This document shows, in pieces, positions 52,618 to 63,517 of a stretch of DNA of 64,000 bases. Location of the stretch: positions 25,598,013-25,662,012 of the forward strand of contig OZ035997.1 in assembly GCA_964035015.1 (NCBI GenBank), in the 5' to 3' direction. A program made the translations under genes and the position numbers. Origin of the DNA: Corallium rubrum (lineage: Eukaryota > Cnidaria > Anthozoa > Scleralcyonacea > Coralliidae). Within the stretch, counting starts at the first letter, position 1, and the number at the start of each line of letters is the position of its first letter. The notes under the pieces are model-generated. The model was not told the DNA's origin. It did not search any database and saw nothing but the letters and a program-made list of their open reading frames with translations.

Positions 52618-54612
52618 AGTGAGAGAATATGCTGCGTTGTCACGCAACGCCAGTTTAACAAAAATGGCGTCGCAGGAGAACGTTCGGGCGACGTCGCAAC
52701 GTGAACATTAAACTCGTCCCAGTCCTTTTGGGGTTGTTGACGTAGCCGTCGTCAAAGACGTCGCGATTGCCAAACTCTCTACTATCATTTATGTAGGTGT
52801 ATTTTATTGCCCCTGTAGAACAAGGTTTTGTTTTGAGCCAATGATGGCGTTTGTTTACATCGTTTCAACAGCCAACCAGATTACTTGAATTTCGTAAGCG
52901 AAATTCGGTGCGATCGAAAATCACCAAAATATTATAGCAAACACACCTTTTATAAAAGCTGTACGTGCACACAATTTTTTAATTTTTTAGCTTAAAACGT
53001 GCATGCATATTCGGATAGAATACGAACTTTTCTTTAATTTCCTCGCAGGGTTAAACAATTCGTTTTCCAATTCAAAAATAATTGGCCCTTGAATTACGGC
53101 TTACGAAGAGCCCGCGACCAAGCTAAATCATTCCCTTAGTGAATCTGAGAACCCAAGCTAGATTATGATAATTTTATCGGGCATTGTGGTGTATTTTCCG
53201 GGATAAAATGGAGAATTTAAGTGGGCTAAAATATATTTTAGCGTTCTAAATCACTATTGGCCTTTTTACGGAATTGTACACTTTTCTTGTCAATACTTTG
53301 GAGCAAAGATTGTTTTGATGAGAAACGTTGCGTTTTTCTGCCAAGTTACATGTAAGTTATGAGTTATGTCACTTATGTGAATATTTGTTGCATTGAAATA
53401 CACGCCGACGCGAAGGTGGCACTATTTAAAGGGGTCTACAGTCCGTTCTGCGCATGACGGGCGTGGCCGGAGTCTCCAAAACATGACATTCGTAGATAAT
53501 TACATGAAGTACGCAGCTCAATGTAAACCGTTGAGAGCAAACATGGCAGAAAACAAGAGATTCTGCGAAGATATCTCTTCGGATTTCTTCTATTTCTTTC
53601 GAAAATGTTGTATTTTTGGTACAAGTGATGAAGAGGAAGCAAGAAAAGCTTACAATCTTGAATAAGGTATTTTTTTTCGAAATGAAGATGTAAACATTAG
53701 TTTCGTAAGTTTCCTACATGTGCAGAGGCGGCAGAACAGACTGTAGACCCTCTGGCCTTTGTTCTTGGTTTGCACTTGACGTCATTAGCAGCTATTGTAT
53801 TTGGAGTATATGTTTTCCTTCAACATGGCCGCCGTTTCTTTGTCTTCCAAATCTCAAGGGATTGATTGCAAACCACCAATTAAAGATACAGTTTACCGTT
53901 TACTGTTTTTGATTTTCAGTTCTAAATCCCTACTAAAATTATTATTATTATAATAGTAATACAGTTGATGTTCTTGAACATAAATATGTTTTTGGCCCCT
54001 CTCAGAGCTAATTTTTACCCTCGCTTTCGGCTCGGGCTAAAATGAGGGGCCAAAAATATATTTATGCCCGCGAACATCAACCTATTGTTATATTCTTATT
54101 TTCTAAGTCTATACAAATAATATAGCTCTGAATATCTTACTTCAGAAATTTCATAGTCCAAAATTTATATATTCCTGTGTTATATTATTAAAAATAGAGC
54201 CAAAACAGTACTCTTGACTTGGCAACCCTGAGCTTAGTACTCCTGTTTTCTTTTAGCTTCCACATGTATGCATTTTCATGGCGTTTTTATATATTGTTCT
54301 CGGTGCTCAGGGAAGCAGAAAACAATGGTCTCATTACCTGAAACAATATGAAAACGCTAGGAAAACGTATATGTGTGGATGGGGTCTCAAGCCAGACTGC
54401 AGAGTTAGGCAATGGGACATCCCTTGCACCCCTGCACCAAGACTTTGCAGCTTTTGCACACCTGAGATCTCACTGAAAAGTGCCCAACTCTGCAGTTCGG
54501 TTCTCAAGTTTTGCTTTTGGATTCACAAAAGCATGATGTCCTTGGTAGCGCTGATGGTAACAATAATATGGAGAGTCATGCTATGTAATGAGTCAGTTGT
54601 TAGTAGTATACT
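52618..54612. other. Gene-free stretch
   Basis: 54290-54370 resembles the hairpin at 62098-62190 (ATATTGTTCTCGG against CAATATGAAAACGCTAGG), and 53850-53885 resembles 31435-31470. A 90-codon frame (53393-53665) and a 112-codon frame (54278-54616) were considered and not accepted. Confidence 0.4.
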
Positions 54613-55028
54613 ATAACTGTAACTGTAACTGTAACTGTAACTGTAACTGTAACTGTAACTGTAACTAACTGTAACTGTAACGTACTGTACTGTACTGCAC
54701 TGCACTGTACTGTACTGTATTGCGCTGCACTGCACTGCACTGCACTGCACTGCACTGCACTGCACTGCACTGTAACTGCACTGTAACTGCACTGTAACTG
54801 CACTGTAACTGTACTGTAACTGCACTGTAACTGCACTGCACTACACTGTACTGTACTGTACTGTACTGTACGGTACTGTACTGTCCTGTCCTGTCCTATA
54901 CTGTACTGTACTGTACTGTACTGTACTGTACTGTACTGTACTGTACTGTACTGTACTGTACTGTACTGTACTGTACTGTACTGTACTGTACTGTACTGTA
55001 CTGTACTGTACTGTACTGTACTGTACTG
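54613..55028. repeat. CTGTAA / CTGCA / CTGTA compound microsatellite
   Basis: Starts as CTGTAA hexamers (to ~54670), changes to CTGCA pentamers and CTGTAACTGCA mixtures (54690-54840), and ends as a long uniform run of CTGTA (54845-55028). It stops exactly where the family E long copy begins (TTGCAGTAATCTATAGCATG). Confidence 0.95.
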
Positions 55029-55860
55029 TATTGCAGTAATCTATAGCATGTAGTATTTGAACTGTCGTTTAGACTACTCCGTTATGCAAATGTTCCGTGA
55101 CGCACGAGGTACTTGGAACGCCTATCAAGTGGTTGTGAGTAGGTGAGGTTTTACAGTCATTTTAGATTGCTCTTGAGGGAAACCTTTAAGTTTTTTGTTA
55201 GAAGTTCGCAAGTTCGTATTGAACTTGGTATTTGATTGGTACTTCGCAACGAACAGAATCTACACATTTCCGTTAAAAGCAACCTGTACTGTAACTTGTA
55301 AAAAAGTAGAGCGCTGCATAGGCAGTGTTTTCGATAGAGCAAACTGAAAAGGTGCTAAACTGCCGAGGTTTTTGGGAACAAAAAACTGACGTTTCCAGCG
55401 GAACCCTTCATCAAAGTGAAGAGCTCTGCACAAGACGTCAGTTTTCCGTCACTAAATACCTCGGCAGCTTACCACCTTTTCACTTTGCTGTAAGCCTAAC
55501 GCCGCTGTTACACGATGCAATGTTTTGTGAAACCTGTGGAGACAGGTTCAAGACAGATTGCAACGTGTAACACTCCTTGTTTATGAACCTGTGTCGCTTT
55601 GCATTCCGAGACAGGTTTCAACAAAGTTACCCAGGGTGCCAGAGGTTCTTCCAAGCTCGTAGGGATAACGGAGGCACGCGAAGGATTGAGGGGGTAAAAG
55701 GGTACACCAAAGTAGGATGCACTTCAAATTTTTGCAGTGTAAAGCGAGACAGGTTTATAAAACCAGGGGGGTGTTACACGTAGCAACCTGTCTTGAAACC
55801 TGCCTCGCAATGGCGTTAATTGCGACACGGGGTTCACAAATCCTTGCATCATATAACAGC
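55029..55860 (+). mobile_element. Family E element, long copy (forward orientation)
   Basis: Reverse complement of the block at 27293-28090. It includes GCAGTAATCTATAGCATG, GCACGAGGTACTTGGAACG, an inner inverted pair (AAAGGTGCTAAACTGCCG against CTCGGCAGCTTACCACCTTT) and the terminal pair at 55504-55860. It is non-coding; the 68- and 81-codon frames are not supported as genes. Confidence 0.7.
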
Positions 55861-56158
55861 AACTTAAAATGTCTATGAAACAAAATTTCATTTCACTTTT
55901 TTACTTCAGATTGTTTTTGGAAGATGAACACGTCAATTTTATCCACTGGATAGTGAACTTAAACTACCCTCCGACCTTGGATAAATTTGTCAAGCGGATA
56001 GCAATTTTTATCCACCGGATAATGCTATCCAAGTTTCGTACAACGCAAATTATTATGCATTTTTAACTCTATCTCAAATTTGATTGGCTAATAGCCTACG
56101 GACAACCGTCTATTGTCTGTAGATAAATGACGTCAACCGACTGACAATGGCTTGCTGA

Positions 56159-56626
56159 GTGGCGAAGCCAGTTGCCACCATGGCCGAATCTTCAGGAAGA
56201 TTCGCTAGTTTAACCGAAAATGATTTACAGAATCTGTTAGATCAAAAGGAAGCGACGAACACCAAACGTGTGACAAAGACAGCTCTAACAGCTTTTAACG
56301 AATACTTGAAAGAAAGAAGAATAAGTGAGCCGCAAGACAAAGAGTCCATTGCCAGTGTTTTGAAACTGTTTTACGCTGAAGCTAGAAAACATGATGGAAC
56401 TTCTTATTCAAAAAGCACGCTGACTGGTATGAGATTTGGTCTTAACAGACATTTCTAGTCTTCCCTCGATATAGATATCATCAACGACCCAGCTTTTACC
56501 AATGCAAACAAAGTTTTTCCTGCAAAATGTGTCGAACTCAAACGACTAGGTTTCGCCAAAGTTGAGCATACGCCGCCGATATGCGAAGAAGATCTACAAA
56601 AGTTGTACGAGAGTGGGGTATTTACC
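56159..56626 (+). pseudogene. Crypton/KIAA1958-like recombinase fragment
   Basis: 99 codons (MAESSGRFASLTENDLQNLL, then TAFNEYLKERRI and KSTLTGMRFGLNRHF), a TAG at 56456-56458, then the same frame continues (DIDIINDPAFTNANKVFPAK, then CEEDLQKLYESGVF). The layout matches the N-terminal part of proteins related to Crypton tyrosine recombinases such as KIAA1958/QRICH1 relatives. It ends at a poly-C tract at 56624, and the catalytic domain is absent. The TAG plus truncation mark it as dead. The family call is from memory of motifs, so moderate. Confidence 0.6.
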
Positions 56627-56719
56627 CCCCCCCCCCCCCCCCCCCAATAATTTGGCAAAGAAGTGGCCTTTTTGCGGATACTGGTTGCTAAACCATAATC
56701 CGCTATGTCATGAGCGCGG

Positions 56720-56772
<53 letters not shown>
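56624..56772. repeat. Poly-C tract and (GT)n(GA)n microsatellite
   Basis: About 21 C at 56624-56645, then 70 unclassified bases, then GT dinucleotides (56719-56748) passing directly into GA dinucleotides (56749-56771). This low-complexity block separates the Crypton-like fragment from the hAT transposase. Confidence 0.95.
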
Positions 56773-56774
56773 AA

Positions 56775-58552
56775 TGGTCCGACGGAGAAACCTGCTGAAA
56801 ATATTGTCAAGTGTTCGCTTTCTTGCGAGACAAGGTTTGCCATTACGCGGTGATGGCAACGATGAGAATTGCAATTTGTACCAACTGCTAATCCTCCGTG
56901 GCCAAGACACTCCGAGATTCTTCGTTGGATTGAACGCAAATATGGACAGAAATACACGTCGCATGAGATGCAGAACGAGATGTTGAAGGTCATGGCTTTA
57001 CAGATTCTCAGAGATGTGGCAGCGAATATCCGCAACTCTACTTTTTTTCTGCATCATGGCAGATGAAACGACTGACAAGACCAATAGAGAACAAGTAGTT
57101 ATCTGCCTGCGCTGGGTGGATGATGATCTGCTTCCTCATGAGGACTTTATTGGCATGCATAAAGTGGATAAAATCGATGTTGCGACAATCAAGACCGTAA
57201 TACTTGACGTCTTGACGCGAATGAATCTGTCCATGCAGAAGTGTAGAGGACAATGCTATGATGGGTGTAGCACAATGGCCGGAAGCAAAGGAGGGGTCGC
57301 AGCAATGATTAAGAAGATTGAGCCTAGAGCTCTCTACACGCATTGTTACGGGCATGCTCTCAATCTTGCTTGTGCTGATACTATCAAGCAGAGTAAGGTT
57401 GTGAAGAATGCCCTAGAGACGACCCATGAAATTACCAAGCTGGTAAAATGTTCCCCAAAACGAGACGCACGGCTGGAAACAATAAGAAAAAACACCAGCG
57501 ACGAAGAACCTCGTAGTAACATACGACGATTCTGTCCGACACGCTGGACTGTCCGCGCCGATTCAATGCAAAGTATCCTAAACAACTACGAGGAACTAAA
57601 ACGGCTGTGGGAATGGTCATTAGAAGAGTACACTGATACCGAAACAAAAGCTCGTGTTCAAGGTGTAAGTTCTCAGATGGAGAAATTCGACTTCTTTTTT
57701 GGCTTGTCATTGGGTGCTCGAATCTTGAAGCACGCAGATGCGCTAAGCACCACTCTCCAGATGAAGGATCTATCAGAGTGTGAGGCTCAGGAAATTGCCG
57801 ATATGACCGTGAAGACTCTCGATAGCATACGGAACGATGATTTATTCCATCTATTTTGGCAGAGAGTCGTCGCAGAGAGTGAGAGCAAAGGAGTGAATGA
57901 GCCACAACTACCACGAAGAAGAAAAGCCCCACGTAGAATAGAAGAATGTGTCAGTGGTATTGCGCAAGTGGAATTTCCAACAACAGTCGAAGCTCATTAT
58001 CGGACGGTGTATTACGAAGCTCTGGATCTTGTGACATCATGCATTAAAACCCGTTTTGACCAGGAAGACTACAAAATTCATTCTGCCTGTGAAAGTTTGC
58101 TGCTCAAAACTGTGACTGCTGGTGATTTCAGTGATGAGCTGGACACCGTTGTTCAGTTTCACGGATCAGACTTTTCTCGCGAGAGTCTATGTACCCATCT
58201 AGAAATCCTGCGCACCAATTACGACGGGGAAGGTCAAGCCAACATCCATGACGTGTTTACGTATTGCCGCAGCCTTACACCTGCAAAGAAAGCTTTGATG
58301 GGCGAGGTTATAAAACTGGTCAACCTACTAATGACCATACCGGCAACGAATGCTTCGAGTGAAAGGGCGTTCAGCACACTGAGGTATATAAAGAATTATC
58401 TCCGCACTACAATGTTCCAGGAACGTCTTAACAACCTAATGGTGTTGTATGTTTACAAAAACAGACTGGACCTTTTGGATCTTACCTCCATTGCTCAGGA
58501 TTTTGTGAATGGTCGTGAAGGCAGAATGTCCTTGTTTGGTTCTTTTAACTAG
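56775..58552 (+). pseudogene. ZMYM1-like hAT transposase, 5'-truncated and frameshifted
   Basis: The intact part is the frame 57014-58552 (512 codons), whose first ATG is internal. Coding similarity starts earlier: RNLLKILSSVRFLARQGLPL to about 56910, then a shifted frame with SEILRWIERKYGQKYTSHEM and LKVMALQILRDVAANI to about 57050, then back to ADETTDKTNREQVVICLRWV. These are the DUF4371 and RNase-H-like regions; CYDGCSTMAGSKGGV and HCYGHALNLACADTI are typical. The C-terminal hAT dimerisation motif is NASSERAFSTLRYIKNYLRT. Two compensating frameshifts and the absent zinc-finger N-terminus show it is inactive. It can also be called a ZMYM1-like gene copy, since that gene derives from hAT. 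Confidence 0.85.
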
Positions 58553-58946
58553 CTATCGAATTTGTGTTTTTTATGCGAACAAACTCCAGCTAGCGGACAT
58601 GATGTTGTTTTCCTTTACTGTAATTTATAGTGAGTGACTGTATTATATTTCAGGGATATAGGTAGTTAATGTTTTCTTTGCAACATATTGAATCTCATAA
58701 TTTTCATTTTGTCATATTACTTTATATATTATTGCATGTGGGAATCTGTAATAACTTCTAAATAACAATTTAGTAGAATAAACGCACTGTTTTGCTTTTT
58801 TTGTTTCGATATACACCAAAAGTTAAAAACCCTGATCAAATGGCCTCTTCTTGAAACTGGTTTTACGCGGTGTGATTGCGCAATCCACGTAATGTGCCCT
58901 TCGGAAATCGCACCCTCCCAACTCCTTGAAGCTCGCGCCGGCCCTG
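58553..58946 (+). mobile_element. 3' end of the hAT element
   Basis: Non-coding tail ending GCTCGCGCCGGCCCTG (58931-58946), whose reverse complement CAGGGCCGGCGCGAGC is a typical hAT terminal inverted repeat. I found no matching left end, which fits the 5' truncation. Confidence 0.6.
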
Positions 58947-59788
58947 AGTCTAACCAACTAGCTAAATCAATGGTTGACACAATTGTTTTACAGTATTTTA
59001 TTACTGATAACAAAAACACGGCCTGCGCTATTTGATTGATTATATAATGAACACACGTCAGAATGTTCAACAAAACTTAGGGATACCAGTTCCAGACTAA
59101 TTAATGTTACTGAAGAGGAATTTAAAGCAAAGCCATTGTCAAACTTTACGTTCGAAAGGAAACGGCGTCAATTTTTACGCAGGAAATATAGTATTTGCCA
59201 ATAAATAGTTTAACAATATATTTACGTTTTTCCTGTCCATTTTTCCTAGTTTATATTTACTAGGCACGTCCTTCCTGATGTTCGATGAAAATGGCGACCT
59301 TCCGGCTCCGTTTATATTCAAGCTATGCATAACTGACATACTCAACCACACATGATAGTAAAAATAGGAACGCATTTATTGTTTCACTGCGCACACGCCC
59401 ACCTTTTGACCAAAACCATTTAAGCGGCCCACGAATCGAAACTACTCTAAATCGTCCCGCGTGAAACTGACAGTTGCGACACTCAACTTTTTGAGGTAAG
59501 CCCACTTAAACTATACTGCTCTACCTTTATGGTATTGAGCATTTTCCGACATTCCGTGAACAATATCACACGTGCTCGGCGACCTGAGATTAGGCCAGCT
59601 TGAACTGACTACGAAAACAATCTTGATCTATAGTAAAAACACTACAACCGACCCAAAATCAGTCCGACCTGAGTTCGGGCCGGCCTCATGTAAACAACGC
59701 CCTTAACCTGAATAAGCATAAGCACAAGAACGAAACAAAAGATAAAACAAAGAAGTACTCCTACAGTATGGGGCGAAACAAGATTAAG
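58947..59788. other. Gene-free stretch
   Basis: No supported gene or repeat. Short minus-strand frames of 60-114 codons show no family features. Confidence 0.45.
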
Positions 59789-59941
59789 CCCAGTTTCATA
59801 ATAAGATCGTCTCAATCGCCCCGATCGCTCAAGTCTCTCCAATCAGACAAGAGAGATATCTCCAATCGCCCAATGTGATTGGGATGAATTCAGGCGATCG
59901 GGACGATTGGGGCGTCGAGACGATCTTATGGAAACCAGCAG
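59789..59941. mobile_element. Short MITE with CTGGTTTCCATAAGATCG ends
   Basis: CAGTTTCATAATAAGATCGT and CTC at the left pair with GAGACGATCTTATGGAAACC at the right. ATCGCC and GGCGAT pairs continue inward. It is non-coding, about 150 bases. Confidence 0.7.
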
Positions 59942-60129
59942 CGTGGTTCCCAGGCCTCTCTTTTTAACGTCGAGCGGCAGACCGAAATTGTAAGAGGCCT
60001 GGAATAAAATGTTTTGCTTGGCCCCAAATCTGGCCCCAAAACTGGCCCCAATTTATACAGGCACCAGACGGCCGTTTGGCACAAAACCAAGGCAGATAAC
60101 ACTCACGTCGGTCTGCACAATTCTTTATA

Positions 60130-60430
60130 ACATCTTAAATAATTATTGAGTCGGTTTTCTTTGTTCTTGCGAGGGTTGTATATAGCATACAACCCTATGA
60201 ATACTAATTAGAAAATAAATGAAGAAAAAAACTAGGCCAAAATCTTTGTCCAAGGTAGAAAAAATAGACAAAACTTTGTTGGAAAACCTCCTCAATAATA
60301 ATTTAAGTCGGATAAAACCCTCGAACGTCGGGATTTATGCTATATAAAGCCCTCGGACGCTTCGCGTCCTCGGGTCTTTATATAGCATAAATCCCTCGTT
60401 CTCGGGCTTTATCCTATACATATAGCAAGG
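60130..60430. mobile_element. Inverted-repeat element (GGGCTGTAT family), copy 2
   Basis: Opposite-orientation relative of 50380-50720. It ends in a long palindrome around GAGGACGCGAAGCGTCC-type sequence (60340-60400) with GCTATATAAAGCCCTCGG against its inverse. Confidence 0.6.
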
Positions 60431-61079
60431 TTGGTCTACTGCAGAAACGTTAAAATAGCATATTTCGATTTGTATACATGTGTTTCAACACAATCACTTC
60501 CTACGCCGAACACTACTTTATAGAGCCTCGTATGTAACAACCTTTTAACGTAATGTAAAATAAAGAAACCTCGTTTGCTGTCTGCTCTCAAGAAGACTGA
60601 AGTTTGTTTGAGTGCCCTCGTTCATAAAGATTAAAACGTATTTTTAATGGCACATTTTATCAATTATACAAAAGCGAGATATCATAAACGAGACAGGCGC
60701 AAACACCCATGCTTTCTAAAAATTAACTAAAGAAATTATGGTCTGGGGAACGGTAGGCATAGGGACCTTAGATCGTGGACGCGCGAGCGAGTATCGCTAT
60801 ATTGACTATAAAAGCGAGAGACGTTGGCAAGTCTAGGAGAACGATGGCTCTCGCAGATCAGAACAAATTAAACTTATAATCTTAAAAATTATAAAATACG
60901 TAATGCTTAATCACAGTTCACGACAACTTCAGTACTTTATTCTCATTTCACGGACAATTATTATGGAGAATCACGGCTCATGGCTGGAATATAAATCACG
61001 TTTCACGACACAAAATTCCGGCATTTCAAGAAAATATATTGGCATGATCACGCCTCACGAAAATACCCTTTACACCCTC
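60431..61079. other. Gene-free stretch
   Basis: AGGGACCTTAGATCGTGGAC near 60761 resembles the ends of the TAGGGACC element family, but no partner end is visible. No gene is recognised. Confidence 0.4.
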
Positions 61080-61330
61080 AATATTCTATAGAAAATTCTA
61101 TAGAATATTCTATAGAATATTCTATATATAGAATATTGGCCTACTATAGAAAATCTAATAAAATACTTAAAAAAACAAATATACTATAGAAAATCCAATA
61201 GAATATTCTATTGACACTTTAGTGTCACACAGAATATCCAACAGAATATTCTGTTGGAGAAAAAATCCAACAGACTAATATTCCATTGGATTTAGATTTC
61301 CAACAGAATATTCTATAGAACATTTTCGTA
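61080..61330. repeat. Cluster of TTCTATAGAA / AGAATATTCT palindromes
   Basis: Repeated self-complementary words (TTCTATAGAATATTCTATAG, CAACAGAATATTCTGTTGG) at irregular spacing. It is non-coding and could form several small cruciforms. Confidence 0.7.
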
Positions 61331-61385
61331 AGGGCGACGACAGCATTTGATTTAAAAATCTAGTAGAGAATCACATTTCTCGCGT

Positions 61386-61612
61386 TTAATGGACTGTTTA
61401 CATGAGCCGGGCTAGCCCGGCTAACATGGCTGACTCGTGTCACGAAATTCTGGCCTCGGCCACAAAAGGAGATATTAATCAACGTTAGGATTTGTTTACA
61501 TCTAAACTAAACTAATTCTTCTTTGTAAATTTAGTTTATGCGAGTTTTAAATCCACAGTGAGATCCTAATCAATCGCGTGAGCCCAGTTAACCCATGTAA
61601 ACAGGTCAATAT
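61386..61612. mobile_element. MITE-like element with TGTTTACATG ends
   Basis: GACTGTTTACATGAGCCGGG at the left and GCCCAGTTAACCCATGTAAA-CA at the right are imperfect inverted copies. It is non-coding. Confidence 0.5.
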
Positions 61613-61619
61613 TAAAGTC

Positions 61620-62040
61620 TATAGCATTCTTTACATTCTTCATTAATTCTGCTTGGTATTGCTTTAAGTTTACTTTCATAGTCGTTGTATTTATCATTTG
61701 GTGGTCTATAAACTACACCTACAATCTTATTTTTACCTCTTTATTTTCAATTTCTATGAAGATACGTACTTAAGTTTTCTGTATTTATGCCATTTCTTAG
61801 TTTAACGTTTAGACTATTTTTAACATAAACACATACTCGACCTCCAGATTTTGATTTACGATGAAATTCATAAATTTTGTATCCTGGTATATCATAGTCA
61901 GAAATGTTACATGTTTCGTCAAGCCATGTTATAGCTATTATATCAAACGAAAAGTTTAACATCTTTAAATAATTCATCAGCTTTTCATGTTTATTCGTAA
62001 ACTTCTTATGTTTAAACTTAATATAGAAAACGCATTTTTA
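61620..62040 (-). pseudogene. Non-LTR endonuclease fragment
   Basis: The minus strand encodes SLNIRSLRINMKS, then in another frame MNYLKMLNFSFDIIAITWLD, DIPGYKIYEFHRKSKSGGRV and CVYVKNSLNVKLRN, and after a stop KNKIVGVVYRPPNDKYND. This is the order of motifs at the start of APE-type endonucleases of jockey/CR1-like elements. Frameshifts and stops make it a relic; no RT follows. Confidence 0.75.
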
Positions 62041-62097
62041 CTTACTGTTCTTTTGATTGATCATATATCAGAGTGAGACTATGCGCACACGATAACG

Positions 62098-62190
62098 TTT
62101 CCAAGCGTTTTCGTATTGTTTACTGTTCTCAAGGGAATCGAGAACAATCAGCTCATTACTTGAAACAATACGAAAACGCTTGGAAACGTT
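62098..62190. repeat. Hairpin repeat
   Basis: AACGTTTCCAAGCGTTTTCG and TATTGTTT are mirrored by AAACAATACGAAAACGCTTG and GAAACGTT. It is a near-perfect stem; related sequence lies at 54290-54370. Confidence 0.7.
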
Positions 62191-62309
62191 GAAGTCAGAA
62201 GTCAAATAGTATTCAGATTTTTGGGGAATTATTGGATTGTTGTTGTTATTAAAATAGTGAATGTCTGGATTTCTACTATCAGTAAATTCGTTGTGTAAAG
62301 TATTTCTTG

Positions 62310-62315
<6 letters not shown>

Positions 62316-62373
<58 letters not shown>

Positions 62374-62374
62374 A
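62316..62374. repeat. (AT)n microsatellite
   Basis: AT dinucleotides merging into TATG units. Confidence 0.95.
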
Positions 62375-62448
62375 TATTCTACACTCGAATTTTCCTTCAC
62401 CCTAAATCCTTAGAACATGCTATGTAATCGAGTGAAATGCCCAATATC

Positions 62449-62450
<2 letters not shown>

Positions 62451-62482
<32 letters not shown>

Positions 62483-62501
62483 GATATTGGGTATATATAT
62501 A

Positions 62502-62559
<58 letters not shown>
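62451..62559. repeat. (AT)n microsatellite adjoining the Penelope fragment
   Basis: Two AT runs separated by AAATGATATTGGG, ending directly at the inverted arm of the Penelope-like element. AAATGATATTGGGTATAT also pairs with CCCAATATCATTTATAT just to its left. Confidence 0.95.
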
Positions 62560-62561
<2 letters not shown>

Positions 62562-62594
62562 CTGGACACGGTTAAACTTTTGACTCCGGTTTAT

Positions 62595-62641
62595 TGCATA
62601 CAGGCTGTTTCGTACAGGCAAGACCTGCATTCGTCAGTGCA
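62595..62641 (-). ncRNA. Hammerhead ribozyme-like motif, copy 1
   Basis: Read on the minus strand: stem I UGCA/UGCA; core CUGACGA (62637-62631); stem II UGCAGG-UCUUG-CCUGUA, with one A-C mismatch next to the core; GAA; a 3-bp stem III ACA-GCC-UGU; and A at the cleavage position. All conserved core bases are present. Tiny stem III forms are known in Penelope-like elements. Activity is not shown. Confidence 0.65.
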
Positions 62642-62982
62642 TGGCAAAGAGTGATCTACAAAGGCAGCGACAAGCAGCTACAAGCTTCAAAGTCAGATAT
62701 GCAAACCATAAGGCATCATTCAAAACGGAATCGAAGCGCAACGCAACCGAATTAAGCAAGCATATATGGCACCTGAAAGACAACAACTTGGATTATACGA
62801 TCAAATGGAACATTTTGTGCCGTGCCTCCCACTATTCGAACACAACGAAACGATGTTACCTATGTATAACAGAGAAATTTTTTATTATATACAAACCAGA
62901 AACAGCAACTTTAAATAAACGGAACGAATTAATTAGCAAATGTAGACACAAAGATAAATTCCTATTAAGAAACGTTAAATGA
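62641..62982 (+). pseudogene. Penelope-like element, C-terminal GIY-YIG region
   Basis: The frame from about 62665 encodes [33 protein letters not shown], then [15 protein letters not shown] and [20 protein letters not shown]. This is the typical end of Penelope-like ORFs, downstream of the GIY-YIG catalytic segment. The first ~8 codons belong to the inverted arm, so the listed ATG is not a native start. The GIY-YIG core itself and the reverse transcriptase are absent. Confidence 0.82.
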
Positions 62983-63153
62983 AGTTTATAACTCCCTCTA
63001 TAATACAGATTAGACACATGCACATTTTAACTAGGTAAACATTGTAAAGATATGTATTTAAGTGGACAAGTGAAACCCCTAATGGATCTCAGGAACGTAA
63101 TAATGATGATTTAATCTATAAAATGACCTTCGTAGATCACTCTTGCATGGCCA

Positions 63154-63200
63154 TGCACTGTCGAATGCAGGTCTTGCCTGTACGAAACAGCCTGTATGCA
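63154..63200 (+). ncRNA. Hammerhead ribozyme-like motif, copy 2 (core mutated)
   Basis: Sense-strand partner of copy 1 in the right arm. Stems I, II and III and the GAA are the same, but the core reads CUGUCGA instead of CUGANGA, changing an essential A to U. It is likely inactive. Confidence 0.6.
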
Positions 63201-63308
63201 ATAAACTGGAGTCAAAAGTTTAACCGTGTCCAGTCACTTACTTGCTTATTTATATTTGCTCTACTATTTAGTATTGAGCACTCTCGACACAACGAATACA
63301 AGGTTTTC

Positions 63309-63309
<1 letters not shown>

Positions 63310-63381
<72 letters not shown>

Positions 63382-63399
63382 TATACATATATATATATC
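63310..63399. repeat. (AT)n microsatellite
   Basis: AT dinucleotides with two TACATA interruptions near the right end. Confidence 0.95.
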
Positions 63400-63517
63400 A
63401 GCTATTGATTGACCAGGCGGGAAGCGTAATCTAATTATGAATATCAAAGCCCAGCATATTATTTTCATAAGAGCCATTGAGTCGGACACGAGAGTAAAAT
63501 CATAATATTTAATAAAG

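Larger units (their letters stand above)
62560..63240 (+). mobile_element. Penelope-like element, truncated, with inverted ends
   Basis: The C-terminal endonuclease part of a Penelope-like ORF lies on the plus strand between two ~105-base inverted arms (62560-62663 and 63128-63237). Each arm contains a hammerhead-ribozyme-like sequence, in opposite orientations. AT microsatellite lies directly against the left arm, and a second AT tract starts about 70 bases past the right arm. Partial inverted copies at the ends are a known trait of Penelope elements. RT and most of the ORF are missing. Confidence 0.8.

Noticed and set aside
53393-53665. 90-codon plus frame ending DEEEARKAYNLE
   Set aside because: Starts at TTG and has no recognisable domain. 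The second half looks somewhat protein-like, so it might be an exon, but support is too thin.
54278-54616. 112-codon plus frame
   Set aside because: Overlaps a hairpin repeat shared with 62.1 kb and runs toward the CTGTAA array; no domain.
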